From Kappaphycus alvarezii (Eukaryota; Rhodophyta; Florideophyceae; Gigartinales; Solieriaceae), in the NCBI GenBank assembly GCA_002205965.3, contig NADL03000755.1, positions 124,001-188,000 of the forward strand: a stretch of 64,000 nt of DNA, read 5' to 3'. Positions 54,480 through 64,000 of this stretch are shown in pieces. How positions within the stretch are numbered: position 1 is the stretch's first letter; the number at the start of each line of letters is the position of its first letter. A model generated the notes under the pieces. That model saw only the letters and a program-made list of their open reading frames with translations, searched no databases and was not told the DNA's origin. The position numbers were made by a program, and so were the translations under genes.

Positions 54480-54980
54480 TTGGGGACAGGACAGGTTCAT
54501 TTACTGCAACAGATATGATTGCTGAAACCCAGTCAACGTGTATGGGGGAATGGTGACCTTTTATTGTAAAGTTGTGAAGTGGGGACAGAGGCGTATCTGG
54601 CCCTACCGTAGGCAGTATTACTGAGAGCCGTCGCTAGTGATACGTATTTTGCGATGATTCGTCATAACAGCCGTGGACCGGAGAATGAACGATGAGACAT
54701 TTGTACGTAGGGAATGAAACTCAGAATGACGGTGTCTCCTACGCCTCTCAGCCATGAAGTTGCTAAGGCCTTGGAGAGCCTTGGGACCACATTTTCCAAT
54801 CTGTCCATAGATGTCAATGACGAGGCGCATGAGTTCCAAGCCTTCTTGGTCATGTGTATGGTGGTGTGCATGCACGTTAAAACATTACCGGCAATGCAAT
54901 GCCGAAGCCCATTACACAGGTAGCAGCAAAAAAATCCCTTTTCAATGATGTGATACACGAAATCCACTGTCATAGCACCG
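54480..54980 (-). mobile_element. LINE fragment, C-terminal domain
   Basis: The minus-strand frame reads HDQEGLELMRLVIDIYGQIG then GPKALQGLSNFMAERRRRH, equivalent to FSPVGIDIYGALGNDG in the copy at 25110-25160. The 3' end (TTCATTTACTGCAACAG) is near 54495. Two overlapping frames indicate an indel. Confidence 0.55.
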
Positions 54981-55534
54981 CCTTAGAACAGAACTGATAG
55001 GGCCCCGATAGGTTGTATTAGTAAGCACTCTGAGGGTCACAAGATACTTCTTTTTCGACCCCAGGCAAGGATAGCAACGCCAAGCTCATGCCGTTTGCGC
55101 AACAGTGAAGGAGGATTATTTGCTGGGCTTCCAAAATGATAGAATTCCACCGAATCTTCTGCGACTGCAATGAAGAATGACCGCGCAGAAATGTTTTGGC
55201 CCTGGTCGGTCTATCTGACTTTAGGGGTGACCGCAAAATATGAATAGCAGAAAAGCTGTAAAGCAGAAACAGTCACTCGAAGGCTGGTTGGAATCAACCT
55301 GACAACAAAATAAGCTAATTTAGAGGTTCTTAAGGCAAGAGCCTTTGTCACCTCCCCTTTTATACTTTCCCTCCAAAGTGCCCCTTCTTGGTCAGACTAT
55401 ATCCTGACAGTCCGAGAGTGTTTTGCTCAAGTCAAAGACCGTCATCGTGTGCCCTCTCGATAACTTGGTTACAAATCGCGGCTCTCCTTTGAAGGCTAAC
55501 GATTGATTTGCAGGCTTTTGAATATTTGCAATAA
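54981..55534. other. No gene recognised
   Basis: A 72-codon minus frame (55018-55236) has no motif. The interval may contain further decayed LINE sequence. Confidence 0.3.
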
Positions 55535-55770
55535 GGGGGGGAATTTGGGGTGCTTTAATGTTTGAAAGATAGGGTCGGTTGCGGCCGGGAATATCCTCGA
55601 AGGTGACCAGTACAATCTCTTAATTTTCCCTAAATAGCAGGCTCAAGGCCGGGCAGTAGGCATGCTGCGTTGGACATCACGGCTGCGGGGCCGAGCCTTT
55701 GGGTAAGCACCGCTCGAACCTTGCCATAGGTCTCCATTGCTTCATAATATTTTGGAAACCCGTATCCATT
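55535..55770 (-). mobile_element. LINE fragment, end of protein and 3' terminus
   Basis: On the minus strand YGKVRAVLTQRLGPAAVMSN then AACLLPGLEPAI ends near 55640, and the 3' terminus lies at 55535-55610 (GGGGGGGAATTTGGGGTGCT, GAAAGATAGGGTCGG on the plus strand). It is a clear 5'-truncated copy. Confidence 0.7.
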
Positions 55771-56352
55771 ACGTTGATCGTTTCAGGAACAACTGGCCCC
55801 TAAAATTGAAATAATAAGACACCACTCAAGATGGTCGCATTAGACACGACTTTAATATTCAAAAAACAAAAACAGAAGGTACAGAATCAGAACACGGGGG
55901 ATCGCGGGGGTTTCACTTACTGTAACAGGTAAATTGGCTGATACTTTACCCAGTCAACTTTTATGAAAAGACTAAAACCTACAGGGATGGGCCCTCCAAC
56001 CTCGTGACTAGGCGTTTGCAATTTGCAAGGTAACCCGGTTGCAGGCGCGCGCTGAACTTGCGATCAAAAGCAAGGACTGCTCGTTGCACAATATGGTCAG
56101 GAAGGTACGGATTCGAAAGTGGAATGAAGAGTCGAGTACCGCACCTTGTTGCACACTTGATGTCAGCACAAAGTGTTCCACTCGTTTGTAGTGAATCGGC
56201 AGTGGGGTAACCTAGTTTGAGAAAAAGGCGGCTGTTACCTCAGCAACTAGACATTTCAACAAAGCTGCATGAAAAACAGTGTATACCAGTGGAGAAGACT
56301 ACAGTATGTGTTTATTCAACGGTGGCGCACTGCAACTATTTCTACGCTCCAC
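55771..56352. other. Intergenic, with one more possible LINE end
   Basis: TTCACTTACTGTAACAGGTA at 55911-55930 resembles the GTAAA-type LINE ends (minus orientation). No gene is seen. Confidence 0.35.
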
Positions 56353-57356
56353 TCAAAGCGAATCTGCCTGCATAGAGCAGACACTGAGATTGGAGGACAT
56401 AATCATAAACAAGACGTCATCATCGCCGACGGTAAATGCCTGTTTAAGGGTGTCCTTAACCTGTGCCAATTTCTCAGGGGTAGTTTTGGAGAGATCGGCA
56501 AACGGACAGGTTTTTGAAATCAAGTCCCAAAAGGTGGCTACATTACGAAAGGTGGTGGAGTGAATGGTACGATGAATGACGATATCGGAAAAGCGGTGCT
56601 GTTGCAACAAGGTGCGAACGACCTTAGGATCGGTCCACGCCTTCCAGGGCGGAGGCTCGGTGTCATTCTCCTGTTGCGGGGGAACAATGGAGGACACGAC
56701 CTGTTGGACGGTTTGCTGAAACTGTTTACTAAACCCAGACTGCATGGTGCAAGGCAAAAAACAGGGCGACAAAATCGGGTTAGGAATAGTTTGCTGGGGG
56801 ACAAGAAGCAAAGATGCGGACACATGCAACTTACATCGGCGAGTTGTTGATCGGCGACGGAAGGAAGGCCGGTCCAGGCGGCGTTGGCAAAGATGCCGCC
56901 CGGTTTCAACACACGGCGTATCTGAGCAAAGACGTGATCGTTTGGGGAGATGAGAAAGACGCCAAACACACTGACAACAAGATCGACGGAATGATCGTCA
57001 ATGCCTTCCAAAAGCAGTCCATTCTCGACTTGAAATTGAAAGCGAGTTTGGCAGTTGGGAGAAATGCGTTGCTTGACTTGGGCCTCGGCCAGTGCAAGCA
57101 TAGAGGGACTAAAGTCGGTGGCGATGAAGGTCTGGGAGGGGAAACCGTTTGGAAAGAGGGAGAGGTATGCGAGGGGGGCGGCGCCGGGACCCGAGGCGAT
57201 GTCGAGGATGGTTTGGGCTGAGTGGATGTGCGGTTGGACGGAGCAGAGGAGGTCGGTGGCGTGGAGCGAGGTGAAGCGGGTTACGTGATGGCTGTAGTCG
57301 GAGGCGACGCCATCCCAGCCTGACGAGTCCTTGGGGATGTTGTCGTTGGAGGGCAT
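56353..57356 (-). CDS. SAM-dependent methyltransferase, class I, two exons
   Basis: Exon 1 is 57356-56835 and exon 2 is 56739-56353, joined across a 95-bp intron to give 302 residues. Motif I reads ILDIASGPGAAPL (residues 50-62, SAM-binding loop), motif II ATDFSPSML (79-87), motif IV region DLVVSVFGVFLI (125-136), and motif V/VI IRRVLKPGGIF (146-156): a Methyltransf_11/UbiE-like Rossmann fold. The C-terminal part (exon 2) is helical and would supply substrate recognition. The substrate cannot be told; a cytosolic small-molecule or lipid methyltransferase is plausible. The start ATG at 57356 follows a G-rich leader. The gene is divergent from the sulfotransferase-like gene at 58316. Confidence 0.85.
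56740..56834 (-). other. 95-bp spliceosomal intron in the methyltransferase gene
   Basis: The donor GAT|GTAAGT and acceptor ATGCAG|TCT are canonical. Removal joins ...QQLAD to SGFSKQFQQ in phase 0. Without removal the frame turns into a Phe/Pro/Arg-rich tail of no family character. Confidence 0.8.
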
Positions 57357-58315
57357 GACTTGAGCAGAGTGCTGAGCGGAGTGCAGAGCGGGTTTGGGTT
57401 GTTTGGGGGAGGAAGATGGGGATGGGGATGGTAGGTGATGGGGTGTACAGGTGGAGGTATTTATGATAATACCCAGTAGCCTCGTGACCCCTGGGGTAGG
57501 AGCTATTGTACAGCAGGTTTTTACAGTAAAGCAGCCACACGGTTTCCACTTTTATGATAATATAAACTTGTATCGACTGATCTTGGTTTGCTCATGTATG
57601 TACTGTACAGATTGTCATAATGGGTTTCAAGTTTCAAGCAATCAGGGTGTGTATAGTGGCCAGATCATAAATACAGATTGTCCATTGCGGAAGCAGTCGA
57701 CAGCTTTGCATTACAGTACGATGCCCATTACAGTTTACAAGTATTGTACTGTACCATACGTATGAGGGTGGTCATAGCTGTACACGTGCAGTACATGGAA
57801 TAGGGGTACTGTACTGTACTGCACCTGCCTCGGTACAGTAGTACCATGGGCTGAGGTGATGACCTACTGTAATTACAAGCTGCATATCCATACTGTAAGG
57901 GCAGAATCCATAGTGCATGCAGTGCTCTGTCATCAGTGCCCAATACTTTGCAGTAGACACCCTTCGAAGGGTACATTTGTCAGTCTCACGACTCGAGCAA
58001 TTATTTCTTTTTCTCCATTGCGCCCGCCCATTATCCATCCACCTCCTCGTCCACTCATCGATCAACTACCCCTTCGAAGGGTACTGCAGCCGCATTTGGC
58101 CACAGCGCTCGCACTCTAAATTACAGTAAAGGAAATACCCTACATCACACCATTTTCATATTCTCCGCCTCTACCATCCCACCGTCCCGGCATTCACCCG
58201 CCCTCCTCTTTAACGGTCCTTTCCCCTCCATATTATTCTCCACACGCGTACCTTCCCCAACCCCCCGCATCTCTTCAATCCAACCCTCCCCCCCCCCCAA
58301 CCAACCCCAACAACA
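57357..58315. promoter_or_regulatory. Divergent intergenic region with palindromes
   Basis: The region lies between two genes transcribed away from each other. It contains TACTGTAC-type units at 57600-57612 and 57715-57845, and two copies of the 12-bp palindrome CCCTTCGAAGGG, each followed by GTAC (57960-57971 and 58070-58081). Candidate binding sites for a regulator of one or both genes; no core promoter is evident. Confidence 0.4.
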
Positions 58316-59392
58316 ATGCGCTTCACCACCCCAAAGCCGGTGCGTCGTCTCAACACCCACGCCCCCATCCTCCTGTTAATCCCCTTCCTTCTCCCAACCC
58401 TTCTCCTTTTCGTCCCTTTCCCCTCCCTCCCCTCCCTCCCCACCCGATCCACCCCCTCCACCCCCCCCAACCCCCTGCCAACCCCCTCCCCTACTACACA
58501 TACCCCCTCCCTCCAAACTACACCAGCCCCACCCACTGCATCCTCTACGACCGTCCCCACACACCGCCTCCACCACCATATCCCAAGCCATCACCAAATG
58601 CCTCAACTCCCACAACTACGCCACCACCACACTCCCCTTCGACGCCGTCCCCGCCAATCAAACCATCACCGACCTCATCTTCAACCATTCCACCACCCAC
58701 CGCGCCGCAACCCACAACCACCTCTCCATCTCCCCAACAGACATCTTCCTCCTCCGCCTCCTCTGCTCCCCAAACCTCTTCTACATCACCTCCACTCGTA
58801 CCATGCCCGCACGCATCACAAGCTCCGCCAAATACGTCCTCACCCCGACACACACCTCCTCCTCCCTCTCCGCATCCCAGTTTCAAAAGGCCATGCTTAT
58901 CGCACGAGGCGATCATGTCAACGAGAAACGCTTGGAGAATTATCCCTTTGATGATCAGAATGTCACTCTCACTCCGGATTATGTCATCCGTCACTCGGCC
59001 TTGCGCGATGATCTGACCCTCCTGTTACGTGCTATGAAATGTGATCCGGCCTTTGAAACACTCAATGTCCATCATGGCGTCGATCAACAGGACAGTAAAC
59101 GCCAGCAGCGTACAACGCGGGACGCCTTGCAATTGCATTTTGGTGATGCTCGGCATCGTGCTTTGACCCGCTTGGCCGACGTCGTCAATCAGAGGGGTTG
59201 CAGAAAGTCGGCGCGTTTTTTGCGGGCGCTTAGATTCGACAACGGCAGAGTGCCCCCCCCCGGCTTTTGGAATATTTTTTTGATGTTTGGGTGAAATGCA
59301 TTGCGTTGTTGGAAACCGGCCGTTGGCGGGATGGCTATTGGAAACACATCTCTAGTCATTTTAGTACTGTAATGAAGTGTAGTGTAATGTAG
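58316..59392 (+). pseudogene. Sulfotransferase-like type II membrane protein gene, frame-interrupted
   Basis: From ATG 58316 the N-terminus has a basic stretch then an uncleaved-signal-anchor-like helix (ILLLIPFLLPTLLLFVPF, residues 18-35) and a Pro-rich stem, as in Golgi enzymes. In other frames the sequence reads HCILYDRPHTASTTISQAI (about 58535-58595), like the 5'-phosphosulfate-binding loop, and FYITSTRTMPARITSSAKY (about 58779-58835), like the 3'-phosphate-binding motif of carbohydrate sulfotransferases that use PAPS. A helical domain continues to 59294 or, past a run of nine C (59253-59261), to the stop at 59390-59392. At least three frame changes in C-rich runs are needed, so it is either a pseudogene or affected by sequence errors. 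Red algae use such enzymes on cell-wall galactans; that link is inference. Confidence 0.45.
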
Positions 59393-59859
59393 GTATTTGC
59401 TCTAGTTTGCTTCAAGCCTCAGTCTGGCCCAACGTGGCACCTGCTTTGCTCGCCTGTGAAAATGCCTCTCGGCAGAGGTGACTGCCGCTGATTCCTTCCT
59501 CTCGCAGCACCTCGACCACCCCTCATTCATTTATAAACTTTGCGCACCTTGTTTCGGTGGCCCACCTCGTCTGCACACCACCATTCTATCTCCCAATCTC
59601 CCTTCAAACCCTAATACACCAGCGAGAGGATTTCAACTTGTTGCATTCCACTCTCGAGCAAGCACTGCATTTCACGGAAAATAATCGCAACGCTACAAAG
59701 TAAAGGGGCGGATCAGCGGTGCAGCCAGGGCGAGTAATGGATCCCGATCGCCAGGCCATGAGCAGCTGATCAGCATAGGAGTGTCGGGCATGCAGTACCG
59801 GGCACTGCCTGCTCGGACGCCACCTGCATCTGTGACGCTAGAGGTGACGGCCGTCTGGA
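59393..59859. other. No gene recognised
   Basis: Short frames only; downstream region of the sulfotransferase-like gene. Confidence 0.3.
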
Positions 59860-60800
59860 CAAAGGGCTGAATTACAGAGCAACTTGGACGGCTCGGACGA
59901 CGTGGGAGGCCGGCTTGTACCCATGTTTGAGATCCGTCAGAGTCAAGCCATGCGGGGTCTGATAAGAGGTCATCCGTAGGGCTTCAAGGCATAAAGCAGC
60001 GTTCAAGAGCGCTGTGGGTCCGAGAGACGGAATGCGTGCGTCATGGGACTGGCCGTGGCCCATAGTCGGTGTGTGCCAGAGCGTGCGCGAGGTTTGCGAA
60101 CATCGGGCAAGAGGTGAAGGGTGCCCTAGGAGGCCTCGATTTAGTTATCGAGAAAGTTTGCCGTGAACTGTGGGTCTCCTAGCGGTGAACCGAGAAGTTC
60201 GCAGCTTGACCATTGCAATTGTCGAAAAGAAAATCACAGCAGGACGAGCGAACCTTGGAGAGGAGGAAATCCAAAAGATGCCCGATTTTGTAGGCTGAGG
60301 TACAAGCTGATGACGGGATGTAGCGCTGAATCAACCGATGCGCAGCACGAAGACCTTCAAGTGTCCCAATCGGTATACCGCCATTGGAAAACCACTAATT
60401 GAAGAGGATGTCGTTGGCCAATGCGATCCGGCAGACAGTGGGTAGATTGTGGCAGAGAAAGGAAGCATGGTGGCTGGGTCCTCTTGTTGGGTGCCCTAGG
60501 CACTACGGACCACAATGCGATTGTGGGGACAAAGACAGGTGGCCGCGTACAGCCGCAAAGCATGTTGCTGACACCGGCGGGAACGGATATATGAGTGGGC
60601 AGGAGGTCGAGATCCATCTCACAGAGCACGCGGTTGAAGCTGTTGTGGAACTAGGGCAGCAGCGACGTGGGGCACGTGGACACGCTTTGCAGAAGAGCGC
60701 ATGTCCCATCGACAGTGGCGTCCATGCCAGCTTCGAAACCGTTTACCATCTCGTACGGTGCAAGGAGGGGCTTCGTATCATCGATGGCGACGGGTAGAAT
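59860..60800 (-). mobile_element. LINE fragment with RT core, minus strand
   Basis: The minus-strand translation shows the RT fingers-to-palm order: PVAIDDTKPLLAPYEMVNG (about 60730-60800), FHNSFNRVLCEMDLDLL (motif A-like, about 60600-60650), and GGIPIGTLEGLRAAHRLIQ (motif C neighbourhood, about 60320-60385). The catalytic YxDD is not preserved. A less certain tail extends to 59870. The copy is highly decayed. Confidence 0.55.
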
Positions 60801-61019
60801 GGTTTTCGTGTAATGCGTCGATGCATTGGGCAGAGGAAATGGGCTGCATTTGGTCAGGCGAGGTTAGAAGGGTAGCTGAGCAGCGGCGGCGTTGAAAGGC
60901 AGGTCCGGGCCCATGGAGGTCTGCATAAGCGGCTCTGTTGACAAGCTTATTGAATATAGTGAGCCCTGTAACACCCGCTTCGGGTCTGGCAGAGGTCTTG
61001 ACGAGGAGAAGAATCACCA

Positions 61020-61700
61020 TGGAGTGCGGTCGGGCCCCGAGGCGATGCGACGCGCGGCATGCGTCAGCGACCTCCGAGATTCGGGCCAGAAGGATGAGCA
61101 TGTAAGCAGAGGTCGCGGATGATAGGTCCAGGAGGGCGGGGCAAAGATCGGAGAGCACTTTGCGAGAACTACTCCGCTCTGTGGATGCCGAAAGCCGAGT
61201 ACTGCACTTGTCGCTGCCAAAGTGCACTTCCTAGTGCCTCGCAACTCCTCCAGGGTCAGTACAGTGTCTCTACCAAGACGACATTAAGGAAGAGTACAGC
61301 GAAGGTACTGTCCTGAACGCCCGCGTCGGTACTGAAGAATACACCACGCGGCCCTTTACGAACCATTTGGTGTCTCTCAGACCGTCCCTTGAGACCATTG
61401 CTGCTCTTGGGAATAGGCAAGTGGCGTTCGAGCAACTGCGTCACTGTTTCGGCGTCTGCAAAATAGGCTATTTGTTGCGCGTAGTACCCCCATCCTGCAT
61501 TGCAGAAGGCGCGGAGGAGTTCGACCGGATGATGGAGGATTGTGTTCGAACATTGGCAGGGGAGCGGTGGACTCTTAGGTGTTCCGAGAACTCCAGTTAC
61601 TAGTCAAACCCAAGGACACGAGAAAGCCGTCTCTTGGGATTGGGCTCACCTCTGCGAACGACATCGTGGCTGCGGCATTCTTGGCCTCTAGCTCATCCTC
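61020..61700 (+). mobile_element. LINE fragment with RT palm and thumb, plus strand
   Basis: On the plus strand the region shows a motif B-like GVRSGPEAM (about 61020), a degenerate motif C, VLHLSLPKCT (about 61199-61230), GTEEYTTRPFTNHL (about 61327-61368), then LGNRQVAFEQLRHCFGVCKI (about 61408-61467) and KPSLGIGLTSANDIVAAAFL (about 61620-61680). It is head-to-head with the minus fragment before it and tail-to-tail with the one after it. Confidence 0.65.
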
Positions 61701-62110
61701 CAACAAGCTTGGTAGAGATTTTGTACTGACCCTGGAGGGGCTGCGGGCCACCAGGCAGTGCATGCACTTCGGCAGCGACAAGTGCAGCGCTCGATCTTCA
61801 CAATCCAAAGGGCGAAGTATTTCAATCGCTTTGACAAGTTGCTCGTGGCGCCCGGTAATGAACCCGTCATCGTGGTACCAGAGAGTTGAAGTAACAACTT
61901 TGCCAAATCTCTGTCCTCCACTTCCTCAGAACTCAAGCAAGAGTTCTCGCATTTTGAGGATAATAGGGAGCAGCACCAGGTCGAAAAGGAGGTCCCCGAG
62001 GTTGTTGCGTCCCACAGACGCTTCTTTTGATATGACGGCCAATCCACAGGAATGCGGGCTCCTTTGTGTAGCAGTATGAGACCCAAGACTGTAACTCTGG
62101 GAGTACTGTA
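61700..62110 (-). mobile_element. LINE fragment, RT motifs B and C, minus strand
   Basis: The minus strand reads NLGDLLFDLVLLPIILKM (motif B) and LWYHDDGFITGRHEQLVKAI (motif C), then RALHLSLPKC. It closely parallels the RT piece fused to the SAP frame at 7385-7541. Confidence 0.7.
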
Positions 62111-62324
62111 GATGTCACAACGCTTTCAGAAAAGCGGGTCTGCTGCTCATATTCAAAGCGTTCTTCCTGGGGTGGCGGGTCGGCCGGCTATCGTTGTGCG
62201 CCCTGTCTGTCGCCGATCGGCACCTGGCAAAGATGAGGTGAGCTCTTCTGGCGACCTCAACTTTTTAAAACGGTCACTTGCTAAAGACTTACATTGCTGG
62301 CCACCAGTGATTAACGCCACCTGG

Positions 62325-62410
62325 CACTGTACTATCCTGTACAGAGCGTTTACTGTACTATATAGTGCCAAGTACAGAACGTGGAGGGGCTGTACTGTAC
62401 TGTACTCGGA
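62325..62410. repeat. TACTGTAC-type palindrome cluster
   Basis: Units TACTATCCTGTACAG, TTACTGTACTATATAGTG and CTGTACTGTACTGTACTCGG lie immediately upstream of a truncated LINE C-terminus, as at 9560-9745. Confidence 0.65.
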
Positions 62411-62419
62411 TACCAAAAT

Positions 62420-62700
62420 CGCCGCCATTCCTGGCCATGCTTCACTGGGATGCCCGCTTCTCGGCTGGCAGTTTGTCCCGCTAGCCTTCGCTTCCCTGGG
62501 ATGCCCATCGGAGACCACATGCAAGGTGCTCGACGAGTATGCGGCGGCCATTGCGGCCCGTACCAGAAGCCTTAAGGCGAAGGTATTCTCTCGGCTTTAT
62601 CAAAAGCCCAGCTATGCCATTTGATCCACCTGCGCAGCTTCAGCGATTGGTCGTAGCCCGCAGAATGCAGAAGTTTGCCTCCCGCTCCAAAGCTAGTCAA
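62420..62700 (+). mobile_element. LINE fragment, C-terminus
   Basis: The frame reads FVPLAFASLGCPSETT...IAARTRSLKAKVFSRLYQK, parallel to FRPLAFDSLGAPSPGT...RRRIYQRL at 9750-9930. Same subfamily and similar truncation point as that copy. Confidence 0.7.
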
Positions 62701-64000
62701 TTTTAGTGCCCTTTACAAGTATTGAAGAAAATTAAGGAGTAAAAACTGTACAGTACTCGGATTGTGCGAAATTGTTGTAGGCGCAGGGAGGAGAGAACGT
62801 TAGTAACCTAGCGCGTAGACCGTGCGCAGCGGCAGGGGGCGGAGTCCTAGAGATGAATAAAGGATAACGGCAGATGCAAGTTTCCAGGGCACAAAGAGTG
62901 ACCCGCTCGGTCTTCCTTCCTTTTTCTCTCTGCCCACGCGAGCAGTGGTTTACTGTGTGGGTTAAGTACCCTTCTAGAATGATCTCGCGAGCTCGCGGGA
63001 ACGCGACAACACAAACCCCAGATGATAATTTTCGGGTTGATTTCCACGTGGCAAATTGCCACCATAACAGAAAGATATTGCTTACAGAGGACTGACAACC
63101 CCCGCCACCTCGCGTTGATACTGTTTGCCGGAACAGGAGGGTCATTGCGGACTATACTGAAGAAGAAAGTCGGCTGGCCGTCTGGTTAGGAAGTATAGTC
63201 ATTCGCAGCCCGAGCAGAGAGGAAAAACAGTAATTGATAGCGACAAGTGGGCTGAAGATCAGATTCTTACTCGACAGCACGGATCAGTCGGGCTCATTAG
63301 AGCACAGGCCTGTGGAGGAGAGCGGCGGTAAATGGCTCTCTTCGCCCCCAATGGCGGGACGCACTTCACAACGGCCATTACCTCGTCCGGGACAATGACC
63401 GCTGTGCGTACAAGAAAGACCAAAGATCGCAACCGTAGCCCAGCTTAATGTGCTTCCGCACAGCGCATTGCCAAGGGTCCAAACTGGGTCCAACAAAGAG
63501 ACGCGAGCATGGGAACCTTAAATAGTATTTGTCAAAACTAGGATACTGGTACTGTGGCTGCCATGATCAATACGAGGTAGGCTCTAAGGTTTCCAGACCA
63601 TTACCAAATGGACTGTTCCAGTTTGCGTACTCCAAGTGCCCAAAGTTCACAGTCCGTACAGCACCGAGGCATTAACCCCCCCCGCAAGAATCCCAGCTAC
63701 AAGACGCTGCGGGAAGACCAACAGTTGCCGCAGTGCCAGTAGTAGACGCTACGCCGCCAACCCCAATTGCCCCGCAGATCTCCACGTCCCGAAACCCTCC
63801 TCCTCAGCAGGGACAGGTCCCACAGCAACTGCCATCGGTGGAAGAGATATTTACTGCACATACACCCACTATGGCACATATATCCCGATTAAGTTCCGTG
63901 GGTAACTAGCGGGACATGTACAAGGCCAACGAATGGTGCAGTGCAGGCTTGCCGAGCCGGAGATTCACCCGCAATTGAAGCGGTCACAAAATTGTTCCAT
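62701..64000. other. No gene recognised
   Basis: A CTGTACAGTAC palindrome lies near 62750. The frames at 62732-63145 and 63636-63905 are short and unsupported. Confidence 0.35.

Noticed and set aside
57109-57549. Minus-strand Pro/His/Arg-rich frame upstream of the methyltransferase
   Set aside because: It overlaps exon 1 out of frame; the methyltransferase reading has all the motifs.
58376-58994. Minus-strand Gly-rich frames opposite the sulfotransferase-like gene
   Set aside because: Composition mirrors the Pro- and His-rich plus strand; low complexity and no homology signal.
1-64000. CRISPR arrays, operons, bacterial promoters, tRNA or rRNA genes
   Set aside because: No regular spacer arrays or tRNA cloverleaf were seen; transposon types and the GT-AG intron show nuclear eukaryotic DNA.

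Overview
The window is eukaryotic nuclear DNA, poor in genes and full of mobile-element remains. Genes are compact. The one intron I can place with confidence is 95 bp with GT-AG ends, in a methyltransferase gene. Intron-poor genes, the mix of elements (PIF/Harbinger, pogo, Ty3/gypsy chromovirus, Ty1/copia, non-LTR elements with a zinc-motif/restriction-endonuclease-like C-terminus) and a probable membrane-anchored sulfotransferase fit a red alga, for example a Chondrus-like florideophyte. That assignment is an inference and was not checked.

Layout. 1-3710: a LINE tail, an LTR-like module and a decayed pogo/Tigger transposon. 4068-7385: the longest non-LTR element (LINE). 7361-9540: a minus-strand acidic SAP-domain gene, interrupted and reading into a LINE reverse transcriptase fragment. 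9560-10066: a cluster of TACTGTAC-type palindromes and a LINE 3' end. 10070-15800: a broken Ty3/gypsy chromovirus holding a nested 563-bp retroposon. 15900-24640: a decayed coding tract split by a young Ty1/copia element (17938-24280), whose 5' LTR holds a LINE insertion. 24838-28330: LINE fragments. 29502-30371: an intact five-helix membrane-protein gene. 30543-36430: LINE 3' ends in both orientations and one copy of a small acidic gene family. 36465-40079: a whole-looking PIF/Harbinger transposon with both proteins, matching terminal inverted repeats and a TTA duplication. 40280-42330: decayed coding sequence and a second LTR-like module. 42350-46120: nothing recognised. 46800-48090: the second acidic-gene copy. 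48930-49929: a LINE end and a 198-residue hypothetical gene. 50290-53878: a large membrane-protein gene in three overlapping frames. 54060-55960: LINE ends. 56353-57356 and 58316-59392: a divergent pair, a two-exon SAM methyltransferase and a sulfotransferase-like gene. 59860-62700: four LINE fragments in alternating orientation. The last 1.3 kb holds nothing I recognise.

The theme that ties the window together is one non-LTR superfamily. Its 3' terminus recurs at least a dozen times on both strands. Copies with 11-12 bp target duplications date themselves relative to the LTR elements, and palindrome clusters sit at several 5' truncation points. No new multi-gene system (defence, biosynthetic or otherwise) is evident. 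The most interesting objects are the intact Harbinger element, the SAP-RT chimeric frame, the palindrome/LINE association, and the large membrane gene and sulfotransferase-like gene of the host.
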